From Shewanella fidelis ATCC BAA-318 (GTDB lineage: Bacteria; Pseudomonadota; Gammaproteobacteria; Enterobacterales; Shewanellaceae), in contig NZ_KI912462.1 in the NCBI RefSeq assembly GCF_000518605.1, forward strand, positions 46,528 to 110,527: DNA of 64,000 bases, written 5' to 3'. Positions 37,363-46,632 of the stretch are shown piece by piece. How positions within the stretch are numbered: position 1 is the first letter of the stretch; every line of letters starts with the position of its first letter. The notes below the pieces were generated by a model that was given only the letters and a program-made list of their open reading frames with translations, was not told where the DNA came from and made no database searches. The position numbers and the translations under genes are program-made.

Positions 37363-37746
37363 ATGGCAGAGAAAATCATTATCGCTACCGCCAAAGCACC
37401 ACAAGCTATTGGCACCTACTCGCAAGCAGTAAAAGTGGGTAGTACGGTTTATTTATCGGGCCAAATCCCACTTGTTGCTGAGACAATGGAAATTGTCAGT
37501 GATGAGTTTGAGGCGCAAGTAGTACAAGTCTTTGAAAACCTTACAGCAGTTTGTGAAGCTGCAGGCGGTTCTCTAAGCGATATCGTCAAGCTTAATATCT
37601 TTATGACAGATCTAAGTAACTTTGCCACCGTCAACGAAGTGATGGGGCGTTACTTTGAACAGCCTTACCCAGCTCGCGCAGCTATCGGTGTTAAACAGTT
37701 ACCGAAAGACTCGCAAGTTGAAATGGATGGAGTGATGGAGATCTAA
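37363..37746 (+). CDS. ridA: RidA-family reactive intermediate deaminase
   Basis: The 127-aa protein hydrolyses enamine/imine intermediates made by PLP enzymes such as threonine dehydratase. [13 protein letters not shown] at the N-terminus, SGQIPLV and the C-terminal [22 protein letters not shown] block with its arginine are characteristic. The ribosome site AAGGAAAG is clear. It lies between spoT and trmH, where E. coli has no such gene, and ends at a terminator. Confidence 0.93.
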   Translation: MAEKIIIATAKAPQAIGTYSQAVKVGSTVYLSGQIPLVAETMEIVSDEFEAQVVQVFENLTAVCEAAGGSLSDIVKLNIFMTDLSNFATVNEVMGRYFEQPYPARAAIGVKQLPKDSQVEMDGVMEI

Positions 37747-37765
37747 CGCTGCAATGACTCCAGAA

Positions 37766-37790
37766 AACGGGCGCCAAGGCGCCCATTTTA
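37766..37790 (+). terminator. Terminator after ridA
   Basis: GGGCGC, loop CAAG and GCGCCC, followed by ATTTTA. It is short but GC-rich and 22 bases after the stop codon, so trmH may have its own promoter. Confidence 0.75.
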
Positions 37791-37835
37791 CTATTTAGTG
37801 ACTAACCGATTAACCGTACACAATAGAAGCCTAGC

Positions 37836-38528
37836 ATGAGTCCTGAACGTTTCGCCCGCATCAATCAGATGCTTGATAATCGCCAACCTGATCTTACCGT
37901 TTGCTTAGACACTGTACACAAAGGTAATAATATTGCCGCGGTATTGCGTACTGCTGACGCTGCAGGTATTCATGAAGTACACGCGGTATGGTCTGATCTT
38001 GAAATGCGGGTATCGGGCAACACAGCCTCAGGTAGCCAGCAATGGGTTAAGACTCGCGTGCACCACACTATGGCAGAGGCTGTAGCGGAATTTCGTACCA
38101 AAGACATGCAAATTTTAGCCACCACCTTTTCAGACACTGCGGTTGATTTTCGTGAGATTGATTACACCAAACCCACAGTGATTATTATGGGTAACGAACG
38201 TGATGGTGTTAGCCCTGAAGGCATCGCGAGCGCCGATCAACATATCATTATCCCTATGATAGGTATGGTGCAGTCACTAAATGTGTCTGTTGCCTCGGCG
38301 CTCATCATGTATGAAGCGCAACGCCAACGCACTGAAGCAGGAATGTACGGCAAACGTAAGCTAGATGATGCCTACTGCCAAACTAAATTGTTCGAACAGG
38401 GCCACCCTATATACGCCAAAGCATGTCGCCGTAAGAAATTGCCTTATCCAAGAGTTGATGATCAAGGCCAAATCGTTGCCGATGAAGATTGGTGGCAAAA
38501 AATGCGCGCGCCGTCTGACGAGGAATAA
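37836..38528 (+). CDS. trmH: tRNA (guanosine-18-2'-O)-methyltransferase
   Basis: This SPOUT-family enzyme methylates the 2'-OH of G18 in tRNA with SAM. The 230-aa product shows MSPERFARINQMLDNRQPDLT at the start, HKGNNIAAVLRTADAAGIHEV, and the knot motifs IIMGNERDGVSPE and IIPMIGMVQSLNVSVASAL. In E. coli it is followed directly by recG; here recG is 5.9 kb further on. Confidence 0.96.
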   Translation: MSPERFARINQMLDNRQPDLTVCLDTVHKGNNIAAVLRTADAAGIHEVHAVWSDLEMRVSGNTASGSQQWVKTRVHHTMAEAVAEFRTKDMQILATTFSDTAVDFREIDYTKPTVIIMGNERDGVSPEGIASADQHIIIPMIGMVQSLNVSVASALIMYEAQRQRTEAGMYGKRKLDDAYCQTKLFEQGHPIYAKACRRKKLPYPRVDDQGQIVADEDWWQKMRAPSDEE

Positions 38529-38538
38529 CGATTTCTCA

Positions 38539-38565
38539 CCCAGCACTCACGCTTGCAGTGCTGGG
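38539..38565 (+). terminator. Hairpin after trmH
   Basis: CCCAGCACT and AGTGCTGGG form a 9-bp stem with a 9-base loop, 11 bases after the trmH stop. No T run follows, so termination may be weak. Confidence 0.5.
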
Positions 38566-38647
38566 AATACTTTCAAGCTTACTTGCCTCCTCTGCTCAAT
38601 CATCTGCTTTTACATATCCACAAAAATGTAACACCCGTTTGAAAAAG

Positions 38648-38663
38648 TTTGTCTTAGATCACA
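38648..38663. promoter_or_regulatory. CRP-like half-site candidate before the acyl-CoA synthetase gene
   Basis: TTTGTCTTAGATCACA matches the CRP consensus at 12 of 16 positions, with a perfect right half. It lies about 105 bp before the ATG. CRP control is known for fadD-type genes in E. coli. Binding here is a weak inference. Confidence 0.35.
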
Positions 38664-38767
38664 TTTTTCGCCATACTCAAGATAAAACCAGCTTATTAAA
38701 CGAACGATTAAAACAACTTAAAAGTAATAAGCTGAATTGGAATCAACAAAATCAATATGGAAATGCG

Positions 38768-40423
38768 ATGGAATCTTCTATGAAAACACCAATTGAGATG
38801 CTTGAACATTGGGTTGAAAAACAAGGCGATCAAGTTTATCTAAAGCAGCCAATTGATGGTCAATACAAAACGTTCACTTGGCGTGAAGTACAAACTAAAA
38901 TGCAGCAAATTGCTGGCGCATTAAGACACCTTGGCCTCAACCCTGGCGACAAAGTTGCCGTACTTTCTAAAAATTGTGCCGAATGGTTTATTACAGACTT
39001 AGCCTTGATGCATGGCGGTTATATCAGCGTGCCAATCTACCCAACTGCCAATGCCGACACTATTCGCTACACGTTAGAGCATAGTGAAGCCAAAGCGATA
39101 TTTATTGGCAAACTCGATTATTGGGCAGATCAAGAAGCCGGCGTAGGCGGTGATATTCTGCGCATAGCGATGCCATACGACACCATGCCGTCACAGTATC
39201 ACTGGGATAAGATGCTCAATATGGGGCAGCCATTAATTGATGCACCACTGCCGACTGCCCAGCAGGTGATGACCATCATCTACACCTCTGGCTCAACAGG
39301 CAAACCCAAAGGCGCAATTCAAAACTTTGCTAGCTATGCATGGACCTGTACTGCAGTTGTGCGCGATTTAAAAACGACTGTTGAAGACAGATTACTTTCA
39401 TACTTGCCACTGGCGCATATTACTGAGCGTGTAGCGATTCAAGGCTCATCATTCTATTCAGGTAGCAGCGTTGCATTTGTCGAGAGCTTAGATAGCTTTG
39501 TTGCCGACGTGCAGCGTGCAAGGCCTACGGTATTCTTCTCCGTTCCGCGCCTATGGAGTCTGTTCCAAAAAAATATCATCGACAAAATTGGTTACAGCAA
39601 ACTCAATTTCTTACTCAAAGTACCTATTATTAGTGGCATCGTAAAACGTAAGATCCACCAAGGCTTAGGTTTAGAGCATTGTCACTTGCTAGGCTCTGGC
39701 TCAGCGCCAATTCCACCATCGCTAGTTGAGTGGTATCACAAGATAGGTCTCGATATCTCAGAAGCTTGGGGTATGACAGAGAACTGTGCTTATTCAATTA
39801 TCAACCATCCATTTGATGTGAAAAAGATTGGCTCTGTTGGCCGCGCCGTTGAAGGCTGTGAAATCAAGCAATCAGATGTTGGTGAGCTACTCGTTAAAAG
39901 TCCGGGGTTAATGCAGGGCTATTATAAGCAAGAGGAGGAAAGCGCTAAATGCTTCGATGAAGACGGCTTCTTCCATACTGGCGACTTATGCTCGATTGAC
40001 GAGCAAGGCAACGTTAGCATTACAGGCCGAGTAAAAGATAACTTCAAAACAGCTAAAGGTAAGTACGTTGCACCAGTACCAATTGAGCGCAAGTTGGCTC
40101 AAGACCCTCATGTCGAGATGATCTGCGTTATCGGTTCAGGTTTACCGCACCCTATTGCCCTAGTGCAACTATCAGAAGGCGCGGCATTGCAACCTAGAGA
40201 AGAAGTGCGTGCATCATTAAAGGACACTGTCGATGCCGTTAACCCACATTTAGAGTCCCATGAAACCGTTGACGCGATTGTTATTGTTAGCGAGCCATGG
40301 GATGTGGAAAATGATGTATTAACACCAACACTTAAAATTAAGCGTCATGTGCTAGAGAAGAACTTTAGTGAAAAAGTGGATGGTATTCGCGGTGGCAAAG
40401 TATGCTGGGAAGATGAAATCTAA
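38768..40423 (+). CDS. AMP-dependent long-chain acyl-CoA synthetase-like protein
   Basis: This 551-aa adenylate-forming enzyme would activate a fatty acid to acyl-AMP and then acyl-CoA. The AMP-binding loop is YTSGSTGKPKGA near 172-183, the AWGMTEN motif is near 332-338 and TGDLCSIDEQGNVSITGRVKD is toward the C-terminus. I chose the ATG at 38768 because GGAA precedes it and the family N-terminus (a domain beginning near TPIEMLEHWVEKQGD) follows; an upstream open frame to 38558 starts inside the trmH hairpin. It interrupts the ancestral trmH-recG order. Confidence 0.9.
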   Translation: MESSMKTPIEMLEHWVEKQGDQVYLKQPIDGQYKTFTWREVQTKMQQIAGALRHLGLNPGDKVAVLSKNCAEWFITDLALMHGGYISVPIYPTANADTIRYTLEHSEAKAIFIGKLDYWADQEAGVGGDILRIAMPYDTMPSQYHWDKMLNMGQPLIDAPLPTAQQVMTIIYTSGSTGKPKGAIQNFASYAWTCTAVVRDLKTTVEDRLLSYLPLAHITERVAIQGSSFYSGSSVAFVESLDSFVADVQRARPTVFFSVPRLWSLFQKNIIDKIGYSKLNFLLKVPIISGIVKRKIHQGLGLEHCHLLGSGSAPIPPSLVEWYHKIGLDISEAWGMTENCAYSIINHPFDVKKIGSVGRAVEGCEIKQSDVGELLVKSPGLMQGYYKQEEESAKCFDEDGFFHTGDLCSIDEQGNVSITGRVKDNFKTAKGKYVAPVPIERKLAQDPHVEMICVIGSGLPHPIALVQLSEGAALQPREEVRASLKDTVDAVNPHLESHETVDAIVIVSEPWDVENDVLTPTLKIKRHVLEKNFSEKVDGIRGGKVCWEDEI

Positions 40424-40451
40424 TATAAATTAGCGCGACTCAGTTGTTATA

Positions 40452-40480
40452 ACGGCACACTTTAACGTGTGCCGTATTTA
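40452..40480 (+). terminator. Terminator after the acyl-CoA synthetase gene
   Basis: ACGGCACAC, loop TTTAAC and GTGTGCCGT form a 9-bp stem followed by ATTTAT. Confidence 0.7.
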
Positions 40481-40604
40481 TATCTGACAAATAATCATCA
40501 ATTAACTAAATTTAATGCATTAGAAACCAGTTTTTGATTGCGCAATTTGTGAAAGAAACTATTCTTGCCATCCTTTCAGCGAAATCCAATTTATAGAGTT
40601 AACC

Positions 40605-41528
40605 ATGCTAATTTTTATGTCGATACTCGGCGGCTTTTTGATTCTTACACTAGGCGCAGAAGCCTTAGTAAGAGGAGCAAGCCAAATAGCCCTAAGATTA
40701 GGACTTACACCACTTATTATCGGTTTAACCATTGTTGCCTTTGGTACCAGTGCCCCTGAACTTGCAGTCAGTGTGAAGTCTGCAATTGCAGGTAATAGTG
40801 GCATCGCCTTAGGTAACGTGATCGGCTCTAACATTGCCAACATTGGCCTAATCCTAGGTTTAACGGCATTGATCCGCCCGATCAAAATTGAATCACAAAT
40901 GGTGCGTCGTGATATTCCGATTATGATTGCTGCATCACTGTTGTTTTGGAGCTTGTTACTCGATGGCGATCTAAGCTTTTGGGATGGTGCAATTTTAACG
41001 GCATTACTCATTGCTTATCTGATGTTCAGCTACTTCACCGCTGAAAAACAAACAGACGATGATATTGAAGATACTAAGCAAAACCCGTTGTTATCTGTGC
41101 TGTTTATCATTGTCGGTATCAGCATGTTAGTGGGCGGTGGTATTTTGTTTGTTGATGGCGCTGTCGCTATGGCGAAATCTTTCGGGATCAGCGAAGTGAT
41201 TATCGGTCTAACTATCGTGGCTATCGGAACCAGTATGCCAGAGCTAGTGACATCTATTGTTGCCGCATTAAAAGGCGAAAGCGATATTGCGATTGGTAAC
41301 GTTGTTGGCTCAAACCTATTCAATATTTTAGGTATTTTGGGTGTCACAGCGCTTATCCACCCAATTATTGGCGGAGAGATCAGCAACCTAGATTGGAGCG
41401 CAATGATTGCTTTTGCCGTGATCTTATTGCCGTTTGCCTATACAGGATTACGTATTGGTCGCCGTGAAGCTGCTCTGCTAGTGCTAGGTTACCTGGCGTA
41501 TGTTGGCTACTTGGTGGCACAAGTTTAA
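40605..41528 (+). CDS. Calcium/sodium antiporter, YrbG family
   Basis: This 307-aa inner-membrane protein of the Ca2+:cation antiporter superfamily is made of two inverted halves. The ion-binding alpha motifs are GTSAPE at 47-52 and GTSMPE at 208-213, each in a hydrophobic hairpin, with GNVIGSNIANIG and GNVVGSNLFNILG following. About ten membrane helices are predicted. It has its own terminator and no obvious operon partner. Confidence 0.94.
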   Translation: MLIFMSILGGFLILTLGAEALVRGASQIALRLGLTPLIIGLTIVAFGTSAPELAVSVKSAIAGNSGIALGNVIGSNIANIGLILGLTALIRPIKIESQMVRRDIPIMIAASLLFWSLLLDGDLSFWDGAILTALLIAYLMFSYFTAEKQTDDDIEDTKQNPLLSVLFIIVGISMLVGGGILFVDGAVAMAKSFGISEVIIGLTIVAIGTSMPELVTSIVAALKGESDIAIGNVVGSNLFNILGILGVTALIHPIIGGEISNLDWSAMIAFAVILLPFAYTGLRIGRREAALLVLGYLAYVGYLVAQV

Positions 41529-41558
41529 ACCTTAACTGATACGCAAAGACTAAGATGG

Positions 41559-41597
41559 AAATGGCCTAAAGCGAATGTGCTTTAGGCCATTTTTTTA
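41559..41597 (+). terminator. Terminator after the antiporter gene
   Basis: AATGGCCTAAAGC and GCTTTAGGCCATT form a 13-bp stem with a 6-base loop and a run of T. Confidence 0.93.
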
Positions 41598-41632
41598 TCC
41601 TTAATCAACATAAACAGACCTTTAGTTGAAAA

Positions 41633-41659
41633 TGACAAATGTCACCTTAAAGTCATGAC
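41633..41659. promoter_or_regulatory. Pair of TGAC/GTCA palindromes upstream of the exported protein gene
   Basis: TGACA-AA-TGTCA at 41633-41644 and GTCATGAC at 41652-41659 share TGAC/GTCA half-sites, with centres 17 bp apart, about 100-130 bp before the start of the exported protein gene. The nearby two-component system has a LuxR-type regulator that could bind here. That link is inferred. Confidence 0.4.
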
Positions 41660-41759
41660 GTTTGTGTCTGCATTTATTATTCGCAATCTCCAATACTAGA
41701 GCCGTAGCCAACAATACCAACCGCAATAAAGCCGGTATTACACTCAAATGGAGATTGAT

Positions 41760-42473
41760 ATGAAAACACTACTACTCACTACTTCACTCGCTCTATCGTC
41801 AGCACTAACAAGTCAGCTTGCCAATGCCGACAGTATTGACAATATCGATGCCGCAGCCAATCAGATGGATGTGAACACGCTTAAAAGCTATAGCCAACAA
41901 GATAGCGATTACAGCCAAGCTTATGCAAATTATCGCTTAGCCATAACCGCCAATATTGTAGGTCAACCTCAACTCGCCGTGAGCGCGTTACAAGATGCCA
42001 AAGCAAGCTTAGAAAACCTTACCGCTTCTAGCAGTAATGCCGACAATCAGGCACTACTTTCAGCGGTATATGGCATGCTCATCGCCTTAGACAACAGTAA
42101 AGCTGCTGTTTATGGGCCGAAAGCTGAACGTGCAATTGAACAAGCTAAACAACTTGATGCAACCAACCCTAGAGTTGCGCTTGTACAGGCTATCAGTGCT
42201 TTTAATACGCCAGCAATGTACGGTGGCAGCATGCAGCGCGTAGCAGACTTAGCGGGGCAAGCTATTGAACTTTATGCCAATCCTTGCGATAACATCTGCT
42301 GGGGACATGCAGAAGCATATACATGGCGCGGCCTAGCAAAACAAAACTTAGGCGATATTGATGGTGCACTCGCCGATTGGCAGCAAGCTTTAGCAGTTGA
42401 GTCAGACTACGCTTGGGCACAGTTTTTACTTAAGCAAAATGGTCAGCCAGTCGAGCAAAGTGCCAAAAGGTAG
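41760..42473 (+). CDS. Exported tetratricopeptide-like protein
   Basis: This 237-aa protein has a clear signal peptide (MKTLLLTTSLALSSALTSQLANA) and helical repeats with TPR spacing, most evident in the last third (EAYTWRGLAKQNLGDIDGALADWQQALAVE). ATG 41760 is chosen because GGAG lies 6 bases before it; ATG 41748 contains that site. Its function is unknown. It lies about 120 bp upstream of a sensor kinase and response regulator on the same strand and may be part of, or controlled by, that system. Confidence 0.8.
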   Translation: MKTLLLTTSLALSSALTSQLANADSIDNIDAAANQMDVNTLKSYSQQDSDYSQAYANYRLAITANIVGQPQLAVSALQDAKASLENLTASSSNADNQALLSAVYGMLIALDNSKAAVYGPKAERAIEQAKQLDATNPRVALVQAISAFNTPAMYGGSMQRVADLAGQAIELYANPCDNICWGHAEAYTWRGLAKQNLGDIDGALADWQQALAVESDYAWAQFLLKQNGQPVEQSAKR

Positions 42474-42593
42474 TCACCAGCAGAAACTTATTAAGCGATT
42501 CGCTTAAACAAGTCACAACGGAGAGTGCTGATTGCGAGGTACAGATCGCTAAGCATTCATTGCTAAGCGCTCTCCAACTAAAAGGAATTAACC

Positions 42594-43673
42594 ATGTCAC
42601 AAGACAGCATCAACTCAACATGCAAATCAGAAGACAAGTTTGCCTGGGTTTATCTCATCAATCTGGTTTTTTATTTTATTCCCTATTTCATTATCGACAT
42701 GCCTGTATGGCAAATTGGCCTGAGTTTAGCGGCGTTAGTACCTTTTATTTATTGCTATTTTTGGGCTTATCGCAGCACGAGCAGTCGCGCTCACTTACCG
42801 ATATTAGCCATGATAGCAATTGCCATCATCGCCACACCTCTCAATACTGGCTCGTTATCGCTATTTACCTTTGCCGGTTTTTTTATTGGTTTTTTTTACC
42901 CTTTACGCAAAGCCATGTTGTGTATATTAGCTCTGATCACCACGCTGTTTTTGCTCAATCAAGGACTTAACTTCGACCATTATTATTGGGTTATTTATGG
43001 CGCGGCATTAGTTATAGGCGTAAGCCTATTTGGTGTTGTTGAGCGCACACGTATTGAAAACAAACACAAACAACAGAAAAGCCAGCAAGAAATTCGTCAG
43101 CTAGCCACTATGCTTGAGCGCGAGCGCATTGCTCGCGATCTGCACGACATTATGGGGCATAGCTTGTCATCGATTTCTCTCAAAGCCGAACTGGCTGAAA
43201 AGCTATTAGCTAAAAATAATATTGAGCAGGCACAACTGCAACTCAGTGAGCTCAATAGCATTGCCCGTGACAGCCTTAGCCAAATACGCCAAACCGTATC
43301 AGGTTATAAACACAAAGGGCTTACAGCTAGTGTGACTAACTTGTGCCAAACCTTACGAGATAAAGGTTTAAACGTCGAGTTAGATGGAGATATCCCGACT
43401 CTCAACAACGACCTCGAAACTCAGGTGATCTTGAGCCTAACTGAGCTATGCAACAATGTGATCCGTCATAGCCAAGCCCAAGAATGCAGGTTAAGCTTTA
43501 GCCAAAATGAGCATGGCACCATTGTCCAAGTGACTGATAATGGTCAGCCCAAATCGATAGTTCAAGGTAATGGTTTAAAAGGCATTCAAGAACGTTTACA
43601 ACAATTTAAAGGCTCGCTGACTTGGGATTTAAATCAGCACTGCCAATTTACAATTACATTGCCACAGCAATAA
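42594..43673 (+). CDS. Sensor histidine kinase, DesK/NarL-type
   Basis: This is a 359-aa membrane kinase. About five hydrophobic helices fill residues 15-150, a coiled linker follows, and the HisKA_3 dimerisation motif ERERIARDLHDIMGHS carries the predicted phosphorylated H184. A HATPase domain with TELCNNVIRHS and GNGLKGIQERL closes the protein. The absence of a periplasmic domain and the multi-helix sensor resemble DesK, which senses membrane fluidity. The response regulator gene follows by 33 bp. Confidence 0.92.
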   Translation: MSQDSINSTCKSEDKFAWVYLINLVFYFIPYFIIDMPVWQIGLSLAALVPFIYCYFWAYRSTSSRAHLPILAMIAIAIIATPLNTGSLSLFTFAGFFIGFFYPLRKAMLCILALITTLFLLNQGLNFDHYYWVIYGAALVIGVSLFGVVERTRIENKHKQQKSQQEIRQLATMLERERIARDLHDIMGHSLSSISLKAELAEKLLAKNNIEQAQLQLSELNSIARDSLSQIRQTVSGYKHKGLTASVTNLCQTLRDKGLNVELDGDIPTLNNDLETQVILSLTELCNNVIRHSQAQECRLSFSQNEHGTIVQVTDNGQPKSIVQGNGLKGIQERLQQFKGSLTWDLNQHCQFTITLPQQ

Positions 43674-43706
43674 TCAACACTGATTGAAGCAAGGGATATC
43701 GCTAAC

Positions 43707-44303
43707 ATGAAGATTCTATTAGCCGAAGATCAAGCCATGGTCAGAGGCGCATTAAGTGCATTACTGAGCTTGAGCGGTGAGTTTGAAGTGATTCAAGCCG
43801 CCGATGGCGATGAAGCACTATCGCTACTGCAACAGCAAGATTTTGATTTATTACTCACAGACATAGAGATGCCAGGAAGCACAGGTTTAGAGCTGGCATG
43901 CTGGTGCCAGCAGCATAAACCTGAATTAAAAATTGTCATTGTCACCACCTTTGGCCGCGCAGGTTACATCAAACGCGCGATAGAATCCGGTGTCGGTGGT
44001 TTCTTGCTAAAAGATGCCCCTTCTGACACCTTAATTGATGCAATTCATCAGGTAATGGCCGGTAAACGTGTTATCGATCCAGAGCTTGCGATTATGGCAA
44101 TAGGCGAGCAAGATCCACTCAATGATAAAGAGCGCCGTGCCCTTAGGCTTGCAGCTGAAGGCAAAAGCACCGCCGAAATCGCAGCCAGCTTATTTATCGC
44201 TGAAGGTACCTTAAGAAACTATTTAAGCGAAGCAATGAGCAAACTACACGCGAGTAATCGCATTGATGCCGCCAGAATCGCCAGACAAAAGGGCTGGTTG
44301 TAA
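43707..44303 (+). CDS. LuxR-type response regulator, DesR-like
   Basis: This 198-aa protein has a receiver domain (predicted phosphorylated D52 in LLLTDIEMPG, conserved T in VTTFG and K in FLLKDAP) and a C-terminal LuxR helix-turn-helix (about 135-195, with AAEGKSTAEIAASLFIAEGTLRNYLSEAMSKL-type sequence). It is the partner of the adjacent kinase. Candidate targets include the palindromes before the exported protein gene. Confidence 0.94.
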   Translation: MKILLAEDQAMVRGALSALLSLSGEFEVIQAADGDEALSLLQQQDFDLLLTDIEMPGSTGLELACWCQQHKPELKIVIVTTFGRAGYIKRAIESGVGGFLLKDAPSDTLIDAIHQVMAGKRVIDPELAIMAIGEQDPLNDKERRALRLAAEGKSTAEIAASLFIAEGTLRNYLSEAMSKLHASNRIDAARIARQKGWL

Positions 44304-44399
44304 TATCAGCCAGAGTAATAGTAATCAGTGTGATAATCGCCAATGATCAAATTTGCGTAAAGCTATAACTCTGATAATATATGTATAAATTTACAGTGT

Positions 44400-46490
44400 T
44401 TGAGCGCTAACCTTTTGCAAAGACTCGACCTTGTCCCGATTACAGCTCTCAAAGGCGTCGCTAAAAAGATGGCCGAGAGATTAGCTAAGCTGAGTATAAC
44501 AACAGTGCAAGATCTGTTGTTTCATCTGCCGCTGCGCTATGAGGATCGTACTCAAGTCTACCCTATTGCCTCACTTTATCCCGGCAGTTACGGCACCATT
44601 GAAGCCGTTATTCAATCAAGTCAAATTATTCAAGGCCGCAAGCGCATGCTTACCTGTAATGTGCGCGACGACAGTGGCAGTTTAACCCTACGCTTTTTCA
44701 ATTTTTCAGTTGCTCAGCGTAACGGGCTAGAGATAGGCATGACCATTCGTGCTTACGGTGAAATCCGTCGCGGCAAACACAACTCGGAGATCATTCATCC
44801 TGAATATAAATTGATTGCTCCCGGTGAAGATCTACAACTAAGTGACACCCTCACGCCAGTTTACCCAACCACTGAAGGGCTAAAACAAGCAAGCTGGATC
44901 AAGCTAACCGATCAAGCCCTAGCTATGCTCGAAGAGGGCGGCTTACAAGAGTTGCTACCACCTCACCTGCAACCAAATAATTTAGATCTCAAGCAAGCGC
45001 TGCAAATTTTGCACCGTCCGACTAACCAGGTTTCACTATTTGAGTTAGAGCAAGGTACTCATCCTGCGCAGCAACGCTTAATCCAAGAAGAGTTACTCGC
45101 CCATAACTTAAGTATGCTGCGCCTGCGCCAACGCAGTAATCGTGACCATGCAGTCAGCATGGCGGCAACAGGACAATTACTTAATCCTTTTTTAGCTTCA
45201 CTGCCGTTTAAGCCAACAGGTGCACAGCAGCGAGTGGTTGCCGATATTGGCCGTGATCTTGAAAAAGCCGAGCCTATGATGCGCCTTGTGCAAGGTGATG
45301 TCGGCTCAGGCAAAACCTTAGTGGCCGCTTTAGCTGCGCTGCAAGCCATAGAGAGCGGCTATCAAGTTGCCATGATGGCACCAACTGAACTATTAGCCGA
45401 ACAGCATGCAATTAACTTCGCAGCTTGGTTTGAGCCTCTAGGCTTAAAGGTCGGTTGGTTAGCAGGCAAACTAAAAGGCAAGGCTAGAGCCCAGTCATTA
45501 GCTGATATTGAGTCCGGCGATGCCCATATCGTGATAGGTACTCATGCGATTTTTCAACAACAAGTCGTATTTAATAAACTGGCGCTGATAATTATCGATG
45601 AACAGCACAGGTTTGGCGTGCATCAACGCCTAGGCTTGCGTGAAAAAGGGATTAGCCAAGGCTTTCATCCACATCAGTTGATCATGACGGCAACCCCTAT
45701 CCCGCGTACACTGGCGATGACCGCGTATGCCGACTTAGATACTTCCATTATCGATGAACTGCCGCCGGGCAGAACTCCAGTTACAACCGTAGCAATTGCC
45801 GACCAACGTCGTGATGATGTGATTGAACGTGTCAGACAAGCTGCAATTAACGACAAACGCCAAGCCTATTGGGTATGCACTTTAATTGAAGAATCTGAAG
45901 CCCTTGAGTGCCAAGCTGCAGAAGATACTGCAGAGGAACTAAAGCTAGCCCTACCAGAACTAAAAATTGGCTTAGTGCATGGGCGGATGAAACCAGCTGA
46001 AAAGCAACAGATTATGGCCAATTTTAAAGCGGGTGAGCTCAATTTACTGGTTGCAACTACCGTAATTGAAGTTGGCGTGGATGTACCTAATGCCAGCCTT
46101 ATGATTATTGAAAACCCTGAACGCTTAGGCCTAGCTCAGTTACATCAGCTGCGCGGCCGAGTTGGTCGTGGCGCAGTAGCTAGCCACTGTGTACTGCTTT
46201 ATAAGGCGCCACTTTCAGCAACAGCCACCAAGCGTTTAGGGGTGCTTAGACAAAGTAATGATGGCTTTGTTATTGCCCAGCAAGATTTAGAGATCCGTGG
46301 ACCCGGCGAAGTACTTGGCACTAAGCAAACTGGTATCGCCGATATGAAAATTGCCGATCTTATGCGCGATCAAGCACTTATTCCCCATGTTCAAAAACTC
46401 GCAGTGCATGTCATGCAACAAGCACCTGATAGCGTAGATGCTATTATTCAACGCTGGCTTGGCGACAGAGAACAATTTGTACAAGCGTAA
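44400..46490 (+). CDS. recG: ATP-dependent DNA helicase RecG
   Basis: The 696-aa helicase remodels stalled replication forks and branched DNA. An N-terminal wedge OB domain contains LPLRYEDRTQVYP. The helicase core has GDVGSGKT at 299-306, DEQH at 400-403, TATPIPRTLAMT, and LRGRVGRGAVASHC near the end. The TTG start at 44400 has no clear ribosome site, so the exact start is uncertain. In E. coli it directly follows trmH. Confidence 0.96.
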   Translation: MSANLLQRLDLVPITALKGVAKKMAERLAKLSITTVQDLLFHLPLRYEDRTQVYPIASLYPGSYGTIEAVIQSSQIIQGRKRMLTCNVRDDSGSLTLRFFNFSVAQRNGLEIGMTIRAYGEIRRGKHNSEIIHPEYKLIAPGEDLQLSDTLTPVYPTTEGLKQASWIKLTDQALAMLEEGGLQELLPPHLQPNNLDLKQALQILHRPTNQVSLFELEQGTHPAQQRLIQEELLAHNLSMLRLRQRSNRDHAVSMAATGQLLNPFLASLPFKPTGAQQRVVADIGRDLEKAEPMMRLVQGDVGSGKTLVAALAALQAIESGYQVAMMAPTELLAEQHAINFAAWFEPLGLKVGWLAGKLKGKARAQSLADIESGDAHIVIGTHAIFQQQVVFNKLALIIIDEQHRFGVHQRLGLREKGISQGFHPHQLIMTATPIPRTLAMTAYADLDTSIIDELPPGRTPVTTVAIADQRRDDVIERVRQAAINDKRQAYWVCTLIEESEALECQAAEDTAEELKLALPELKIGLVHGRMKPAEKQQIMANFKAGELNLLVATTVIEVGVDVPNASLMIIENPERLGLAQLHQLRGRVGRGAVASHCVLLYKAPLSATATKRLGVLRQSNDGFVIAQQDLEIRGPGEVLGTKQTGIADMKIADLMRDQALIPHVQKLAVHVMQQAPDSVDAIIQRWLGDREQFVQA

Positions 46491-46632
46491 CATGCTAATT
46501 TTGTAAGCTTTTGAAATTAAATATACTTAATACAGCTGAAGCCTATAGACAATCTGTTGTATTTTTGCAAAATGGATTGAAACTGTATTTTATTATTAGG
46601 TCGTATCACTGCGAAGGCGCAGAGGAGTTAAC

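Noticed and set aside
38558-38767. N-terminal extension of the acyl-CoA synthetase
   Set aside because: Its start lies in the trmH hairpin, and the family domain begins after ATG 38768, which has a GGAA site.
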